From the NCBI RefSeq assembly GCF_000715075.1, contig NC_134102.1, positions 97,791,766-97,855,765 on the forward strand: a stretch of DNA of 64,000 nt, read 5' to 3'. Every line of letters begins with the position of its first letter. Within the stretch, counting starts at the first letter, position 1. The stretch is from Nicotiana tabacum. Taxonomy: Eukaryota > Streptophyta > Magnoliopsida > Solanales > Solanaceae. Of the stretch, positions 22,991-37,100 are shown in pieces. Made by a program: the position numbers and the translations under genes. Under the pieces are notes generated by a model. The model did no database searches, was not told the origin of the DNA, and worked only from the letters and a program-made list of their open reading frames with translations.

Positions 22991-23657
22991 TCCGTCAACG
23001 GAACAATCCGCACCGCTGCTCCGTCACATTGGAGGCCATAATTGACAGTCACAAACCTTGTCACCGACGTTCTACCTATCGATGGCTGCAACTTAGCTTT
23101 GTAGTCAAGAGTATCTCTTGGATATACTTTTCTTCTCCTTTATTATTATCTTGAACGTTTTGACGTTTTTCTCGTGCAGCTTCAGGCATGATTACACTTC
23201 TACAAGTCAATCACTCCCAAGCGAAGATTACTTTACGTTTTAAGTAATCAGTAGAAACAAACTCATTAGCGGGCCAAGGATCCGAGCTCAAGTTTAAAAC
23301 AATCAGTAGAACTCCAATTCTTCAAATCTTTTGAGACAAGCCGCAAATGCAAAGCTGTCATGAGTGCCAAATCTTCCATCTCGCAGTATCGTCATAGTAC
23401 GATACTGGGGCAATTCCCGTGAGCATTACTTCCTTAAAGTCTTCACTCCAGAACTACATAAGGCCTGATCCTCGTTAAGCTCTAGGTATATAAGCAATTC
23501 GAAGTCAGAATTCGGCCCAAATTCCCCAAAATTCTCTTAGAATCTTCCTAATCCCACAACTCATAAACCTCGTGCCATTTCTGCAATTCATGCCTAAAGT
23601 TGGGACAAAATTGGCCTTAGTTCAATTTCTTTTTCCGAAAACTCTTTCATCATTTTC

Positions 23658-23674
23658 GGTCAAAGAGGGGCAAC
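23658..23674 (+). other. Polypurine tract of element A
   Basis: GGTCAAAGAGGGGCAAC abuts the LTR start TGTTGATGACC. It fixes the start of the 3' LTR and the orientation of the element. Confidence 0.75.
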
Positions 23675-24386
23675 TGTTGATGACCAATTTGACCCTCCCT
23701 TTTAAAATTAATTAATTTATACATAATAAATTACAATGAATGTTTTGAAAGTATTTTCTATCAACAATACCTATTTTCACAAATTAACTGTGTATTATTA
23801 GTTTCAAAATTAATAATTTTAGTATTGTAATTAATTTCAATACTATTAAGATAATGTTTATATACATAACATAGGCTTTATAGTTAATTCAATGAATTGC
23901 TCTTTAATTGCTAATTAATTAGGTTACTGTGTTAATAATTCAAAATTAGTGTTATGATTTAGTAAATAAATTTTTTTATAAATAATTAATTAGAATAATT
24001 TGTAGTATATTTGATATTTATAATTTTACTATATTTTATTAGAAATAATTAAGTTTATTTAATTTAATTTTAAAATGGGTTAAAAGGCTAAATGACTATA
24101 ATTGCAACTCTTTAATTAAACATAGGTTGGCTATCTTTTAAATTAATTTCAGCCCAATGTGCAAGCCCATGTCCGAAAATACCCAGTCCAATACCCTTCC
24201 CCCCTTCTCCACTTTGGCAATCCTTTCCATCACCATTAGACCAATCAACACCTATCATGACACCGGTCTCCCACACTCACAAAACAAACACGATAGAATC
24301 TGGGGCATCTATTTCTTAAATCAGCGACCCACAATTTTACTCTATTTTCTCTTAAATTTTTAAAACACACAGAGATATAATATTGA

Positions 24387-24480
24387 CCATTGGATTACAA
24401 GGATCCAATGGCCACCATAATTCCCCACAAAACTAATTTAATCCCTAAATATCAGGACCGTTGATCTAAAAGATCAACGG
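24387..24480 (+). repeat. Two perfect hairpins in element A's 3' LTR
   Basis: Arms CCATTGGAT/ATCCAATGG (24387-24395, 24403-24411; 7-base loop) and CCGTTGATCT/AGATCAACGG (24458-24467, 24471-24480; 3-base loop). They sit about 50 bp apart, upstream of the LTR TATA box. Confidence 0.75.
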
Positions 24481-25035
24481 CCCAGATTCATTCTCGCAAC
24501 CTTATCCAGAGACGGACAACCCCCAAATCCCTAACCCTAACCATTCGTTCCTTTGACTCTGCCACCCCTTTCCCCTTCCTCTCTCATTTCCTCTCAAATC
24601 CCAGACCAAAATCAGTCACAAACCTTGCACCAAATCGTGCAAGGATATGAATCTTGACCCAGATTCGTCCTCTTTGCTCCCCTGTCCGCGAATCCTGCCA
24701 GAAACTTCCCATTCCATCATGCATTTTCTGAATCTTGAGTTCTTTGAACTCGAACACAAATATGAAACTTCAAGTCGTCCAAGCTTTTAATGTTACGACC
24801 AAATCTCTCAAGCGTGGCACATCTCATGCTGATTATTCTAAAATAAGAGGTCACATGCAATGACCTCTGGACGGGTCTTTACCCGATTCACTCTGATTCA
24901 CTCTAATTTACTCTGATTATTCTAAGAGTCTCACTCATTCCTCTCTCAGATTCACTCTGATTTACCCACTTTGCTATCATCATCTATCTTCCATCATCTT
25001 TTACTATTGATTTTTGAATTTGGAATCCTAGGGAC

Positions 25036-25043
25036 TATAAATT
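25036..25043 (+). promoter_or_regulatory. TATA box of element A 3' LTR
   Basis: TATAAATT in the context GGGACTATAAATTGGGG. The equivalent in the 5' LTR is changed to TATATATT (about 8763), so the copy that would have driven the element has decayed. Confidence 0.45.
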
Positions 25044-27435
25044 GGGGTTTTGAATGCCCTCACCTAACACACAACAATATACACCTACCAACTACACCTA
25101 GTATATGAGAATTTAATAGTTGTTCAAGAGAATTTCGATTAAAGTTCAAGTCTAGGTCAATTTTTGCTTTTCTTTTCTCTTCGATTATGAGTGTTACTGA
25201 TTAGGAGCTTTGAGTGCTTGGCTTCCTAAAGGCTAATTTGAACTCTCGTTTGGTTTGCTGCTCCAAAAGAGGTTAGTAAAACCTCAACCTTGTTTTTCTT
25301 TCACTAGTTTAAATTCCCGAATATGAATTGCTTTACTATTTTTTGTTGAATAGCTTATTAACAATTTGTTCATGTCTTTTAGCCATTTTTATGTGATTGT
25401 TGATGATTGTTAGGTAGATTTTGCAACCATGAACTTATTTAAGTTATTGAATGCTGATGTTGATACGCATATGATGATTTGTGTCTACTGTTAACTTTGA
25501 AACGACCTAAGACTTCGTAATGTTATTAATAGCTAGTTTCAGACCTCTCTGATGCTCTATTATTTTTGTTATGGATTTTATGCTAATCTATCTTGAATAT
25601 CACTTGCATTTCATGACGATTCATTTAATAACTTAAAACTCAAATAGAGTGTGATCCTATTTAGTGTTAAGAATCAGACTGTCACCATAGCATTAAGGCC
25701 TTAGCTTATGACTTTTAAACATGTTTACCTCTTTAATATGGCTCTGCGATTCTGTTATTTACTTGATTAAACTCATGGTTGTTTATGCAAACATGTCCTA
25801 AGCTAGTTGAATTTTTGTATCACTTATATATATGTTCTGGGATTACCTTATGCTTAGCTTAATCCATAAAGTAAGGATGAGACGTGTGTGAGTTATGATG
25901 ATATATTTGTTTAGTTGAAATATTACTGCTAAGTTCCATTATACCTAAAACCCTATTCCAGAAGGGCTTAACATGTTTCTCTAATATGATGATACCATTA
26001 TCCTTTTCTTGAAGCTCATGTGGTGACACTGCTAGTAATACTTTCATAATATGACCTCTGCTAAGTATCTTTTGTGTGTCTGTGATCTTGTACTCATTTG
26101 TGTTATTCAATGTCTCTATTTTTCCTTCATGACTACATACATGCCCACAATATTTTGGAACTTCACTAAGCTCTCTTAAGTAGATTATACATAACTTGCA
26201 AACTTTAAAGAGACTCTTTGGGTTGTTGCTGCCATGGATATACAATATGCTTTGTTCTTAATGGGATTATTATGAAGTTAAAACTCTTAGGAAGAAATGA
26301 TTATGTCATTAGTTTTAAAGTTGAGTAAGACTAATAGCTTGAGATTCTGTTAAGTACTCTTAGGAGCTTTAATTGGATTTATGAACCTATAACCTTATTA
26401 ATATCCTTAGTGGTCCTAACTGCAGCTTGCTAATTTGTAATCCTTATCATATTCCTTGAAGTTCTATTATAGGTTTAGAATCTGTAACCCTGTTAATGCT
26501 TTTAGAAACTCTAATTTATAGTCAGACATCTCTGGTAATACTTGTAAGAGCCCAACTGTGAATTGCTGCATTGAACCTTTGCCAATACTATTTGAATGTT
26601 CTATTTGAAGTTATCAACCTGTGCCTCTTGATTAAGGCTACTAATCTGTATTTATAATTGAAGTTGTTGGCCTATATCTTTGTTAATACTTTTTGGCAGT
26701 TTCAATTCGAGTTGTTAACAAGACCTAAGTTAAAACGAATCTTTGATTAGTCTAGCTAAAGGTTGTTAAGATATATGTGTTTGTGTTCATAATTGTTGCG
26801 AATTTGGACTATATGCTCTTTCTATCCTTAAGATATATGATTTCAAGTGTTTGATTCTTAACAGTAATATGATAATGTTCCCGCCTCTATGTATGTTTGA
26901 GGCTGATCTCTTTTGAACCTGCTTAACATGTCACTCATAGTGAATCATCCATTTAGCTTTGAAATATAGTTATAACAATGTGGATAAGTTGTCTTGTAGT
27001 CTTATAATGTCCTACTTTAGCTATCATGGGATGGGTATATACTTTTGTGGTATGACACCACTGTGGTGTTGGGATTTACATTAAGGTTGCCTCATTGGCA
27101 CTTAAACATGTGGGGAAGAGCGAATGTGCGCGGTTAGGGGTATTTGGGAGTAGAGTTTAGCTCTTGGTTAGGCTGCTCTCCCTGACATAAGCACTGCCCT
27201 GGGCCTTGAGACCCTTGGAAACTTTGAAGTGTCATGGATCCAAAGAGAGCCTTGACCTTGAATGGAACTCTACCCTTAACCTCTAATCTATTGACATTCA
27301 TTACTTCTTTTAGGTTTAGTGTTTAATGACAACGAAAGATTTTCAATGTGAATCGCTTTTACCATATGTGACCCCACACGAGTATAACTTTCATAACTCA
27401 AATTACTACTGGTTATTATAATTTAGTCAAGTCAT

Positions 27436-30349
27436 TGTCACGACCCACAACTTAACCTGTCGTGATGGCACCTAACATTGAACTAGGCAAGCCGACAGCT
27501 CAAACATATCTAACACTTTAAAATGAAATACGTACTAAAACAGGTTTAAATAATTAAAACTTTCATAAACTGGATAAAAGATTATAACTCAATACGGAAA
27601 GTTCCCAAAATCAGGGTGTCACTAGGTACATGAGCGTCTATACAATACAAGTCTGAAATATTATCTAAGAAAAACTGAAACTAAATATATTAAGCTGAAA
27701 GATAGGGAAATAGAGTCAAGGTCCGCGGACGCCGGGAAGCCACCTCAAAATCTCTAAATGGCTAAGCTGCTCAGATAGTCATCTCCCACTATATCCGGAA
27801 ACACCTGGATCTACACATGAAGTGCAGGGTATAGCGTGAGTACAACCAACTCAGTAAGTAACAAGACAAGCTATTGGACTGAAAGTAGTAATGAGCTTCA
27901 CGGGTACAATTCAATTACAGTACAGAATAATAGGCATGCTTTCAAGTTCGATAATTAAAGCCAACAATAGTTAAATCATGTCAAATTCAATTGAAACAGG
28001 ACATGGAACATGTCGGTAACTACATGACAATTATATAATCCAACTGAAGTACAAAACAGTAATGAAATCATGTGCATACTCTCAGAGTATCAATCACTTA
28101 GTCCTTCCATTCACTCCAACCTCACAGTCACTCATTCCTCACGGTCACTCCATCCTCACAGCCACTCAATCCTCCCAATGGCTCAGCACTCGTGCTCACA
28201 CTTAGTAGGTACCTACGCACACTTTGGATGTGCAGACTCGAGAGGGGCAATTCCAGCCCAAGCACTATAAAAAGACAATCATAGCATGAATCAAATAAAT
28301 ATGCTGCGACGTGCGACCCGCTCCTATAAATATCCTCACAATCAAGCCCTTAGCCTTACTCAGTCATCAATCTCTCCAGTCTCTCAGGCTCTCAAGAATC
28401 ATGATAATCAGCCCAAACAACGATGATATAATGTATCAATAAAGGACAACAGAGACTGAGATATAATATGCAAGTAAAAACTGTGATTGTGTACAAAATG
28501 GCAATTTAGCAGATAATTCAACATGTAACACGACCTCTGTGGGTCCCTCCAGTACAAACACATAGCCTAAGCATGGTTTCTAACATGACAACAACTCAAT
28601 TTCTCTAACATATGGTGGAACTACGGGTAACAACAAGATTAATCAACTATACAGTTCTATGAAATCGACCAAGTTACAATTCGTAGGGTGCATGCCCACA
28701 CGCCTGTCACCTAGCATGTGCGTCACCTCAACACCAATCACATAATACGTAATTCAGCATTTTATACCCACAAAACCAAGTTTAGAAGTGTTACTTACCT
28801 CGAACTGTGAAAATCACTACTCCAATAAGCCTTTGCCTCGTGAATCGGAATCCAAATGCCTCGAATCTAGCCACAAACAATTCGATACAATCAATACGAG
28901 CTAAAGGAATAAATTCCATGAGGAAATACTAAGTTCTTTATCAAAAGTCAAAAAGTTAACTCAAAAGTCGATCCCCGGGCCCACATCTCAAAATTCGATA
29001 AAAGTTACAAAATTCGAAAGCTCGTTCAACCACGAGTCTAACCATACCAAATTTACCAAAATCCGACAACAAATCGTCACTCAAATCCCCAAATTAAATT
29101 CTTCAAATTCCTAGCCTCAAACTCCTAAATTCCACCTTAGAGCACACAAACTAGGTGGAAAATTCCATAGGGAAACATAATTATTGAATAAAAATAACCA
29201 CAAGTGACTTACCTCAAGAATCCCTTCGAAATCTCTCTCAAAAATCACCGTAATCCGAGTTTGCAAAGTCCAAAAATGATAGAATCTCGGAAACCCTCGA
29301 ATTTAAACACTGCCAGTGGTCTCGCGCCTAGGACCTACTTAACCGCATCTGCGGTCCCGCAGGTGCGGACATTTCTCCACTTCTGCGGGCAAGACTGGTA
29401 TCTTTGCCTTTGCTTCTGTGGTCCCCCCACGCACAGGTGCGAGTCTGCATCTGCGAAACTCCCTCCGCATCTGCGCTCCAGGGCTTCCTCCACTAAGCTC
29501 GCTTCTGCGATCCCACACTCCACATCTGCGACCATGCAGGTGTGGAAATTCCCTCGTACCTTAGACCACTGCACACTCCTCTCTAGGCCGCATCTGCACT
29601 CCCATGCTTACACCTGTGAGCTCGCACCAACGATCAAAGCTCCACAAGTGCGATTGCACCAGAACTGGTGAGCTTCAACAGTCTCTCAACTCCAAACTTG
29701 ATCCGTTAATCATATGAACTCCACCCGAGGCCCCCGGGACCTCAACCAAAAATACCAACAAGTCCTAAAATACGATATGAACTTGGTTGATCCCTCAAAA
29801 TCACATCAAACAATGCTAAAACCATGAATCGCACATCAATTCAAGCCTAATGAACTTTTGAACTTCTAACTTTTACATTTGATGCCAAAACCTCTCAAAT
29901 CATGTCCGATTGACTTCAAATTTTGCACACAAGTCACAAATGACACAACAGACCTACTCCAACTCCCAGAACCCCAATCCAAGCCCGGTAACCACAAAGT
30001 CAACTCTCAGTGAAACTTCCAAATTTCCAACTTTCGCCATTTCAAGCTTAGTTCAACTACGGACCTCCAAATCACAATTCGGACACACTCCAAAGTCCAA
30101 AATTATCCAACGGAGCTAACATAACCATCAAAACTCCATTCTGGAGTCGTTTACCTATAAGTCAACATCCGGTCAACCTTTTCAACTTAAGCTTCAAACT
30201 TGAAGACTAAGTTTCTCAACTCATTCCGAAACCTCCCCGCACCCGAACCAACTACCCCGGCAAGTCACATAGCAACTATTGAGCATAAAATGAGCAGTAA
30301 ATGGGAGAACGAGGCTACAACTCTCGAAATGATCGGCGGGATCGTTACA
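27436..30349 (-). mobile_element. Solo LTR S2 (gypsy/LARD family, 2.9 kb) inside element A's 3' LTR
   Basis: On the plus strand it runs from TGTCACGACCC to GGGATCGTTACA, i.e. a minus-strand LTR of the same family as LARD1. It is flanked by gtcat (27431-27435) and gccat (30350-30354), a target duplication with one mismatch. The uninterrupted host sequence can be read in the other LTR at about 11150-11170. It shares with the LARD1 LTRs the short ACTCA..CCTC repeats (28090-28200) and the block around 28320-28400. It encodes nothing recognisable. Confidence 0.88.
29343..29656 (-). repeat. Cluster of CGCATCTGCG-like near-palindromes in S2
   Basis: About ten copies of CGCATCTGCG and variants (gcaggtgcgg, gcttctgcga, acatctgcga, acaggtgcga) in 314 bp, irregularly spaced. 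It occupies the LTR position of the S1 cluster but with a different core. A weak AT box (TTTAAATT) lies just downstream on the minus strand at about 29303. Confidence 0.75.
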
Positions 30350-31929
30350 GCCATTTACTTATATTTCATGTATAATTGTACGCATAGAGTATTATATCTA
30401 ATGACCTTTTTTTTTAAAACATGTACAATCACTGGGCATGTAGAATTCTTGAAAGAACTCAGGCCCAAATTCTGTACCAGTGCATTTGGGAGTCTGAAGA
30501 CCACTGCTGTCCGTTCCTGCTGTTTGTTGGGCCTGTCTCTTGAGGCCTAAAGCTAGAGTCCATCCTCTCCCTTTACCCCTCTACTATTTACTACTTTCAC
30601 TACTTTTCAGCTTTACTACTTCACTGCCCTTGCCGTATTTTGTTGTTTTATCTCACATGTATACAACAATTATCATATTGGATTGAATGCTTTACTTTAC
30701 CTCCCGAATCATGTAAACAACTTAGGCAAACCCTAAAAGAACATAGGACCAAAAGAAACATTAGGTTTAATAGTAATTAGTTTTCATTCATTAATCATAT
30801 GCTACTCACACCATTAATCTCTTATGTTTCACTGACATTTTATGAAGACTTTGCAGCAAAAATAATAGCTTAGCAAGGAAGCCAATCCCTCTTTTCAAAA
30901 AACTAGAAATAAAACTCCAAAATTGGCCTTCTAAAAGAGTGAGTCTTTCTAAAGCAAAGTGCTGCCACCAGCAAAAGGTTTTTAAATATTTTCTTCAAAA
31001 ATTGAGATTTGAAAGCTAAGGTACATCTTGGACTCATTTATTATTTCAACACCTTTATTTCATTAGAGTTACACAAATAGCTAGATCCTTTAAACACAAG
31101 GCATTTTATGACTTAACCCTTTCTCACATGTTTCATAAATATAAACATCGTGAAACTCTTTCAATTATATATGCCAATGTTCTTCTCTAAGACTCCTCCA
31201 TAACTCATACCCTTTTAAACCTACACATCCTCTTTGTAAATATCATGTCCTAATAAATAGTAGGCCGTTGTCACGACCCAAAATTCACTAGTCGTGATGG
31301 CACCTAACCCGATCTGTTAGGCCAACCAATTAATAGTTAACACAACTCTAATAAAATAAAGGTGATCAACAATTGATATATCTGGATTCCATACAATATC
31401 CCAAGGATTGGTAGTACAAGACATGAGCTGTTAAGACTGGATTATTGCAAAAATGGATATGAAATACTAGGTAGAAGGCATAGAAGTAATGACAACTATT
31501 AGGAAAAAAGAACATAAAATTCACTAACTAACATGGTAGAAGGCCTATACGTAGGTATAACAAAAAAAGGGAAAGCATGATCTTTATGAGCTAACAAATA
31601 GAAGCAGTGAATAACTAACATGGTAGAAGGCTTATAACGAAAGTGCAACAAGTGAGGTACGACATAGATGTAGGTATGACAAACAAGAAGGAAAAACATG
31701 ATATTTGCAAGTTAAGCAGATAGAAGGCATGGATAATACAGCTACAATTGAGGTAGAGGACAAAGACAAAATAACAACAACAAGTCACATAGAAAACATA
31801 GGTGCAACAGTAATAGCTCAAGATAAAAGGCTTGAATATATACACAAGAAAATATATCATAACATAATGCATGTCTCTCGTCCTCGCCTGCACGGAAACA
31901 CCATTCGTGCCATGAACTCATAATAATAT

Positions 31930-32270
31930 AAAAGGATGATAATATAAATGAAATAACGCAACATCACCCTTTGTGCTTTTACTCTCATCCTTACATGATA
32001 ATGTAAATGTGAACACGATAATATAAATAAAATGGCACGGCATCACTCTTCGTGCTTTTACCCTCATCCTCACATGATAATGTAATTGCGATCATGATAA
32101 TGTAAGTGAAATGGCACGACATCACCCTTTGTGCTTTTACTTTCATCCTCACATAATAATGTAAATAAAATGGCACGGTATCACCCTTCGTGCTTTATAC
32201 TCTTCCTCACATGATAATGTATATGCAATGGCACGACATCACCCTTCATGATTTACACCCATTAAGAGAA
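31930..32270 (-). repeat. Minisatellite in LARD2 3' LTR, about 58-75 bp units
   Basis: Five to six imperfect units share ATGGCACG.CATCACCCTT, CGTGCTTTTAC, CATCCTCACATGATAATGTA. Unit length varies because some carry an extra AACACGATAATATAAAT segment. Confidence 0.8.
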
Positions 32271-33208
32271 TGTTCCAAATGAACATCAATCACATCTTAA
32301 CCATTCAATAAACCTCAAGTACTTTATTGTTCAAGTATTTAGACAAGCCTCAAAAATGATCTTTAACTCAAGTATATAATCCAATATCTCAAGAATAACG
32401 GTCGTAGCAATTTATTAATGATTAATCATAGTGATGACCCAATTTAACACATCAATGGTTTCACAAAATCCGTCAAATTTAATCAAGTTATAATAAGTTA
32501 AATCTTGGTTTCTAGCATTTAATTTCATATTCTTAGTAATCTAGAAGTCAAGTAAGACATGAAACAAGAAGGTCACATAATTCTACAAGGTACAATTAAC
32601 CGTATAATTTACCCCCGAGCATGATTAACCCTGGCACATGCATATACGCTCGTCACCTCATATATGCATCACTCTCGCATGTAGCAAACAATGGCAATTA
32701 GTAGGAAAAATTTTTCCAACAAAGCTAGGCAAGACACTTACCTAAAACAAGCCAATTCGATACACTAAAAGCACCATCCCGCTCAAATGATCCTCTGAAC
32801 GGCTCGAATCTAGCCAAAAGCAACTCAAAATCATTAAATAATGCCATATGAAGCAAATCCAATCGATAAAGGTCGAATCTTTACACATTTACTCAAAGTC
32901 AACCAAAAAGTCAAACCCGAGACCTCACCTCGGAACTCAACAAAACTCATAAAATTCGATAACCCATTCAATTACGAGTCCAACCATACTAATTTCACTC
33001 AAATCTGACTCCGAATCGATGTTCAAAACCCAAAACTTCACTTTAGAAAAGTTTGGACAACCCCCCCCCCCCCCAATTTCTCTTTAAAAGTCATAATCCA
33101 AATGCCAAAATCGAAGATAGATTCAAGAAATATAATCAAAACCAAGTAGAGAATATAAAAGAATGAGCTAAAATCCCGAAATTCCAACTCTTAACCCACC
33201 TGCAGATG

Positions 33209-33312
33209 TCGCATTTGCCACCAAAAGTACGCAATTGCAAACTATTCGCAATTGCGACCACATGCACGCAATTGTGGTGTTCGCAATTGTGACAAAAGGT
33301 TCGCAATTGCGA
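33209..33312 (-). repeat. Cluster of CGCAATTGCG-like palindromes, LARD2 3' LTR
   Basis: Six copies in 104 bp, two of them perfect TCGCAATTGCGA. The counterpart in the other LTR is at 39977-40064 with about five copies, one now reading CGCAAATGCG. TATA-like TTTATATT lies just downstream on the minus strand near 33150. Confidence 0.8.
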
Positions 33313-34185
33313 AGTACCAGTACCAGCAAACCCAAACTTCACCGAAATAATACGAAGCCACCCCGAAACTCATCCCGAACCTCCCGTACACAAACCATAT
33401 ATGCATTTCAATTATAAAACACGCTACAGACCTACTCTCCTCCTCAAAACACCGAAAAGAAGTCGTCTTAACCCGATATTGACCATGGTAAAACTCCAAA
33501 TTTCTTAACTTAACTAGTCTCTCAACCAATGATCCAAAATACACCCGAGTCCCTTGGGACCCCATCAAATCATACCAACAAGTCCCCAATTATAACACGG
33601 ACCTACTCGAGGCGTCAAATCTCACATAGCAACATTAAAACCACGAATCGCACCTCAAATCAAACTTTATGAACTTTTAAACTTTCAAATTCCAAAACTC
33701 GTGCCGCACCATATCAAATGAACTCGGAATGACCTCAAATTTTGCACACAAGTTCCAAATGACATAATTAACCTATTCCAACTCCCGGAACCACAATCCC
33801 AACCCGATAACATCAAAATCAACTCCCGATCAAATTTATGAACATTCCAAACCTTTAAATTTTCAACTTTCGCCAAATAATGTCGAAACATTCTAGAAAC
33901 ATCCAAATGAAATTACGAGCATACCCCCAAGTCCAAAATCACCATCCGGACCTATCGGAACCATCAAAACTCCAATTCGAGGTCAAATACGCAAAAGTCC
34001 AACTTGGTCAATTCTTCCAACTTAAAGCTTAAATCATGAAACTCATTCTTCCAAACAAATTCTTAAACACCTAAAAACCAAAATTGACGATTCACACAAG
34101 TCATACTACATTATACGAAGCTACTCAATACTTCAAATGGCTAAACGGAACACAAACGCTCAAAACGACCGGTCGAGTCGTTATA

Positions 34186-37100
34186 TTCTCCCCCATTTAA
34201 ACATACATTCGTCCTCAAACGTGTCAAGAGTCGTTCCAAGGTCATCAAATCACGGTGTAACCTTACCCTGCACATACCCGGGGGTGATCCCACATCACCC
34301 CACTGTATATAACCCTGCCAACACAACATAACTGGAGATTCTTACTTCAACCTTAGTCCGTAAACCTTAGAACCTAATTTCCTACATTCGAAATTTATCA
34401 CAAGACCCGAATCTCACCATTACACACTATATAAGTCTGAATAGGTTGTGCCAAGCCACAACCATGATCCAATATGTAATGACATGATACACCACATCAC
34501 TCAGTTACTCATAACAATAACTGATGACCACTATAGCTACCCAAAAGCAAATCCGGTACAGGTAGTAACCCTCACATTAAATAAAACCTCGTTCAAACCT
34601 TCGTACATTGCCGATGATGAAAGAAACACGCATAATCTCTTAACCACTCATCTGATCAATAAACCACGAAGATCACTCGTCCGACCTGGGCCATTACCTA
34701 AATCCTTAGCGGAAATATGGTATCATTCTTCTGAACATTCCTTATCCCAATGTGATAGTGCAAATATCAGGTCTAGAAACCTCACCTCAGCCAATACAAG
34801 CAGCCCAACCAACAAGTCTTACAAAAAACCATATGAATCCCCACACAACATGGTCCTGTACACCAATAAGTAATAATTCAGACAAGACATATAATAGTAA
34901 GAAAGTTAAATAAGAAGGCTACTAGGCAAGCTAAGCAGGCAGGGTAATTTTAATATTTTCCTATGAACTATTTTCAACAAGGTGAAAGAAAAATAAACGA
35001 AATAAGCATAAGGATTTACATCTTATCACATCATCATTGCGGTGCACAGCCCGATCCAATCATATTAATCCACATAGGGGTACCCATCAAGCCATAATGC
35101 TCGAGTTCACCGATCACATGTGCGTCAACACCAAGCACGATAGAGTGCACAAAATATAATTGTGGGAAGTTGATTAGGCATAACAATAGAGAGAAATATA
35201 AGCACAACTATGTTGCCATGAGCAAATCAACATCACGAGGGCCATCTTGCCCATAACGCCATAAGGCCTAAACAAAATTACAATATGCGTTCAAAGAATC
35301 ATGTAAGCCTCACAACCCATCATAGCATAAGAGAGAAACACATAACATAGACCAAGGCGCGAATAACATCAATTCCGCCCGATGATATACCTGTGGTAAT
35401 ATCTGCGCATGAGTAAGCAAATCTGATCCGATACAGAATACACATTCTCATTAGCCTCACAAATAATCCCCAAACCAAATTCCAATCATTCCCAAACAAG
35501 TAATTAATCTTCCAAAAGTCCATAGTAACCTTTCCATAACACATACCATTAATTACCCAATCCTCAATATTTCTTCACAATTTGCAATCAAGGAATAGTC
35601 TACGAACGAGAGTATCCAGTCTTTGAACCTCACGAATACTAAAATCTTCATATCCGATCTCAACACTGCTACTCAAATGGCTGATACGTAACTCATACTC
35701 CATCATCTTACAGAAAATACCCAAAAGTCAAAACACAATGCACTTGTCAACATGCGCACTCTCCTCCGGCGATATCAAATAATACCCACATCCTCTTAAA
35801 CATCTGAAATTGTCTGTGTTATCAAGAACTCATATCCATCCCTTTAAAACTGAACCGCAACCTTGTACTTGCAACTTTCAACCCCACACGGCGCACTGCC
35901 TCTAACATGCTAACTCGTGATACTACAAAAATCTCATAGTCAACTCTAAACCATAAGCAAATTGAACACCTCATCAACCGACAACCTTTCATTTAACTCA
36001 ATCTAGGAGAACATCACCACACACAATATAGCTTATATACCTGTAGAAAACATCAAATCCGGCTGTGGCCATAACCATGGTGAATTCTTCGGAACTCATT
36101 AACACATAATCGAGTCATCAGAACTGATTGCCTTTAACTCAATCGAGTCACCCAGACTACCAACCCGAAAGTAACTCAATCCGATGTGCTAGCTCTAAAG
36201 GAACCTTCTGGAAATCCGAAGCCATTTCTTGTATCTCTCCAATATTGCCATGTATAATCATTCTTGACATAGAAATACCGCAAATCCGATTACTATTCTC
36301 TACCGATTTCAAGTCGTGCCCATACATATATTTAGAAGTCCTTGTATATTATATATGATATGGAACTCGTCAGAACCTTCTTGATAACCACTCACCTTAC
36401 TCTGATCTTTCAATACACAGCTAATACGCATCGAGCAACCCACGTTTCACCAGCACATGACTATTAAAAGAAACAACCAAGCAATCCCTTGACCCGGAAA
36501 CTGACACAACGCATGATCCTACAATTCGATCGATATTAGAACACTCCCCCACTAAGCTCGAAGCCGTAGAACACATCATCAGTAATCTAAATTACCATAT
36601 CTCCATAGCTACCCCGACTCCGCACGACTATTTAGCTAAATAAAACTCATGCAATACTGGTCATAGAACACTCTGAAGACTCTACCAAGCACTGAACCAT
36701 CCTTGAAATAGTCAAGCAAACTTCCCTAAATGCTCTGAAACGATAATATATGCATTCCACTAAAGGGAAACCTCATACGAAACACATGATCCAAACTCAT
36801 CACATAAGAGATAACCTAAAGGATATACTCAAATCGACACCTTACCATGAACCCAACATCATCACATCAACTAGGCCATCTGTCAGTATTCCCAAGTCTA
36901 TCCTTACCAACCAGATATAAGAACCCGTCTCGTACCATAAATGAACGACTGAAAGGTTTAACACTGCATCTGCTCCCAAGACTAGACAACACATTGCGAT
37001 GATAATCAAGCATTCATAGCCCTTCGTAATCCATCCACAGCATCATAGACTGCCAACGCATATCGAAAACTGAGTGCACAACATCACATATGAACGAATA

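Larger units (their letters stand above)
21759..23674 (+). other. 3' untranslated region of element A with degenerate repeats
   Basis: About 1.9 kb without coding sequence between integrase and the 3' LTR. It contains a dispersed GGATACGTAGGCAAC-type repeat (21800-22230), a 78-bp tandem repeat (22733-22990), and the polypurine tract GGTCAAAGAGGGGCAAC at 23658-23674. A long 3' region is usual for Ogre-like elements. Confidence 0.7.
31269..34185 (-). repeat. 3' LTR of LARD2
   Basis: Plus-strand termini are TGTCACGACCC and GAGTCGTTATA (usual end GGGTCGTTACA). The LTR carries the 58-bp minisatellite (31930-32270), a 14-base C run (33061-33074) and the CGCAATTGCG cluster (33209-33312). It has about 640 bp less than the 5' LTR, lost near 31468. 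Confidence 0.85.

Noticed and set aside
31615..31923. Open frames on both strands repeated at 38319-38582
   Set aside because: They are repeated only because both lie in LARD2 LTRs; the minus-strand frame is hydrophobic low-complexity and the plus frame has no domain.
31930..32270. Regularly repeated units that could suggest a CRISPR array
   Set aside because: Units are imperfect and contiguous, with no unique spacers, and the context is a plant LTR; it is a minisatellite.
33061..33074. Run of 14 C in LARD2's 3' LTR
   Set aside because: The other LTR has a run of about 7 at the same place; this is ordinary homopolymer slippage or sequencing uncertainty.
34448..34873. 141-codon plus-strand open frame in LARD2 interior
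   Set aside because: It is antisense to the element, has no recognisable domain and no counterpart frame in LARD1.
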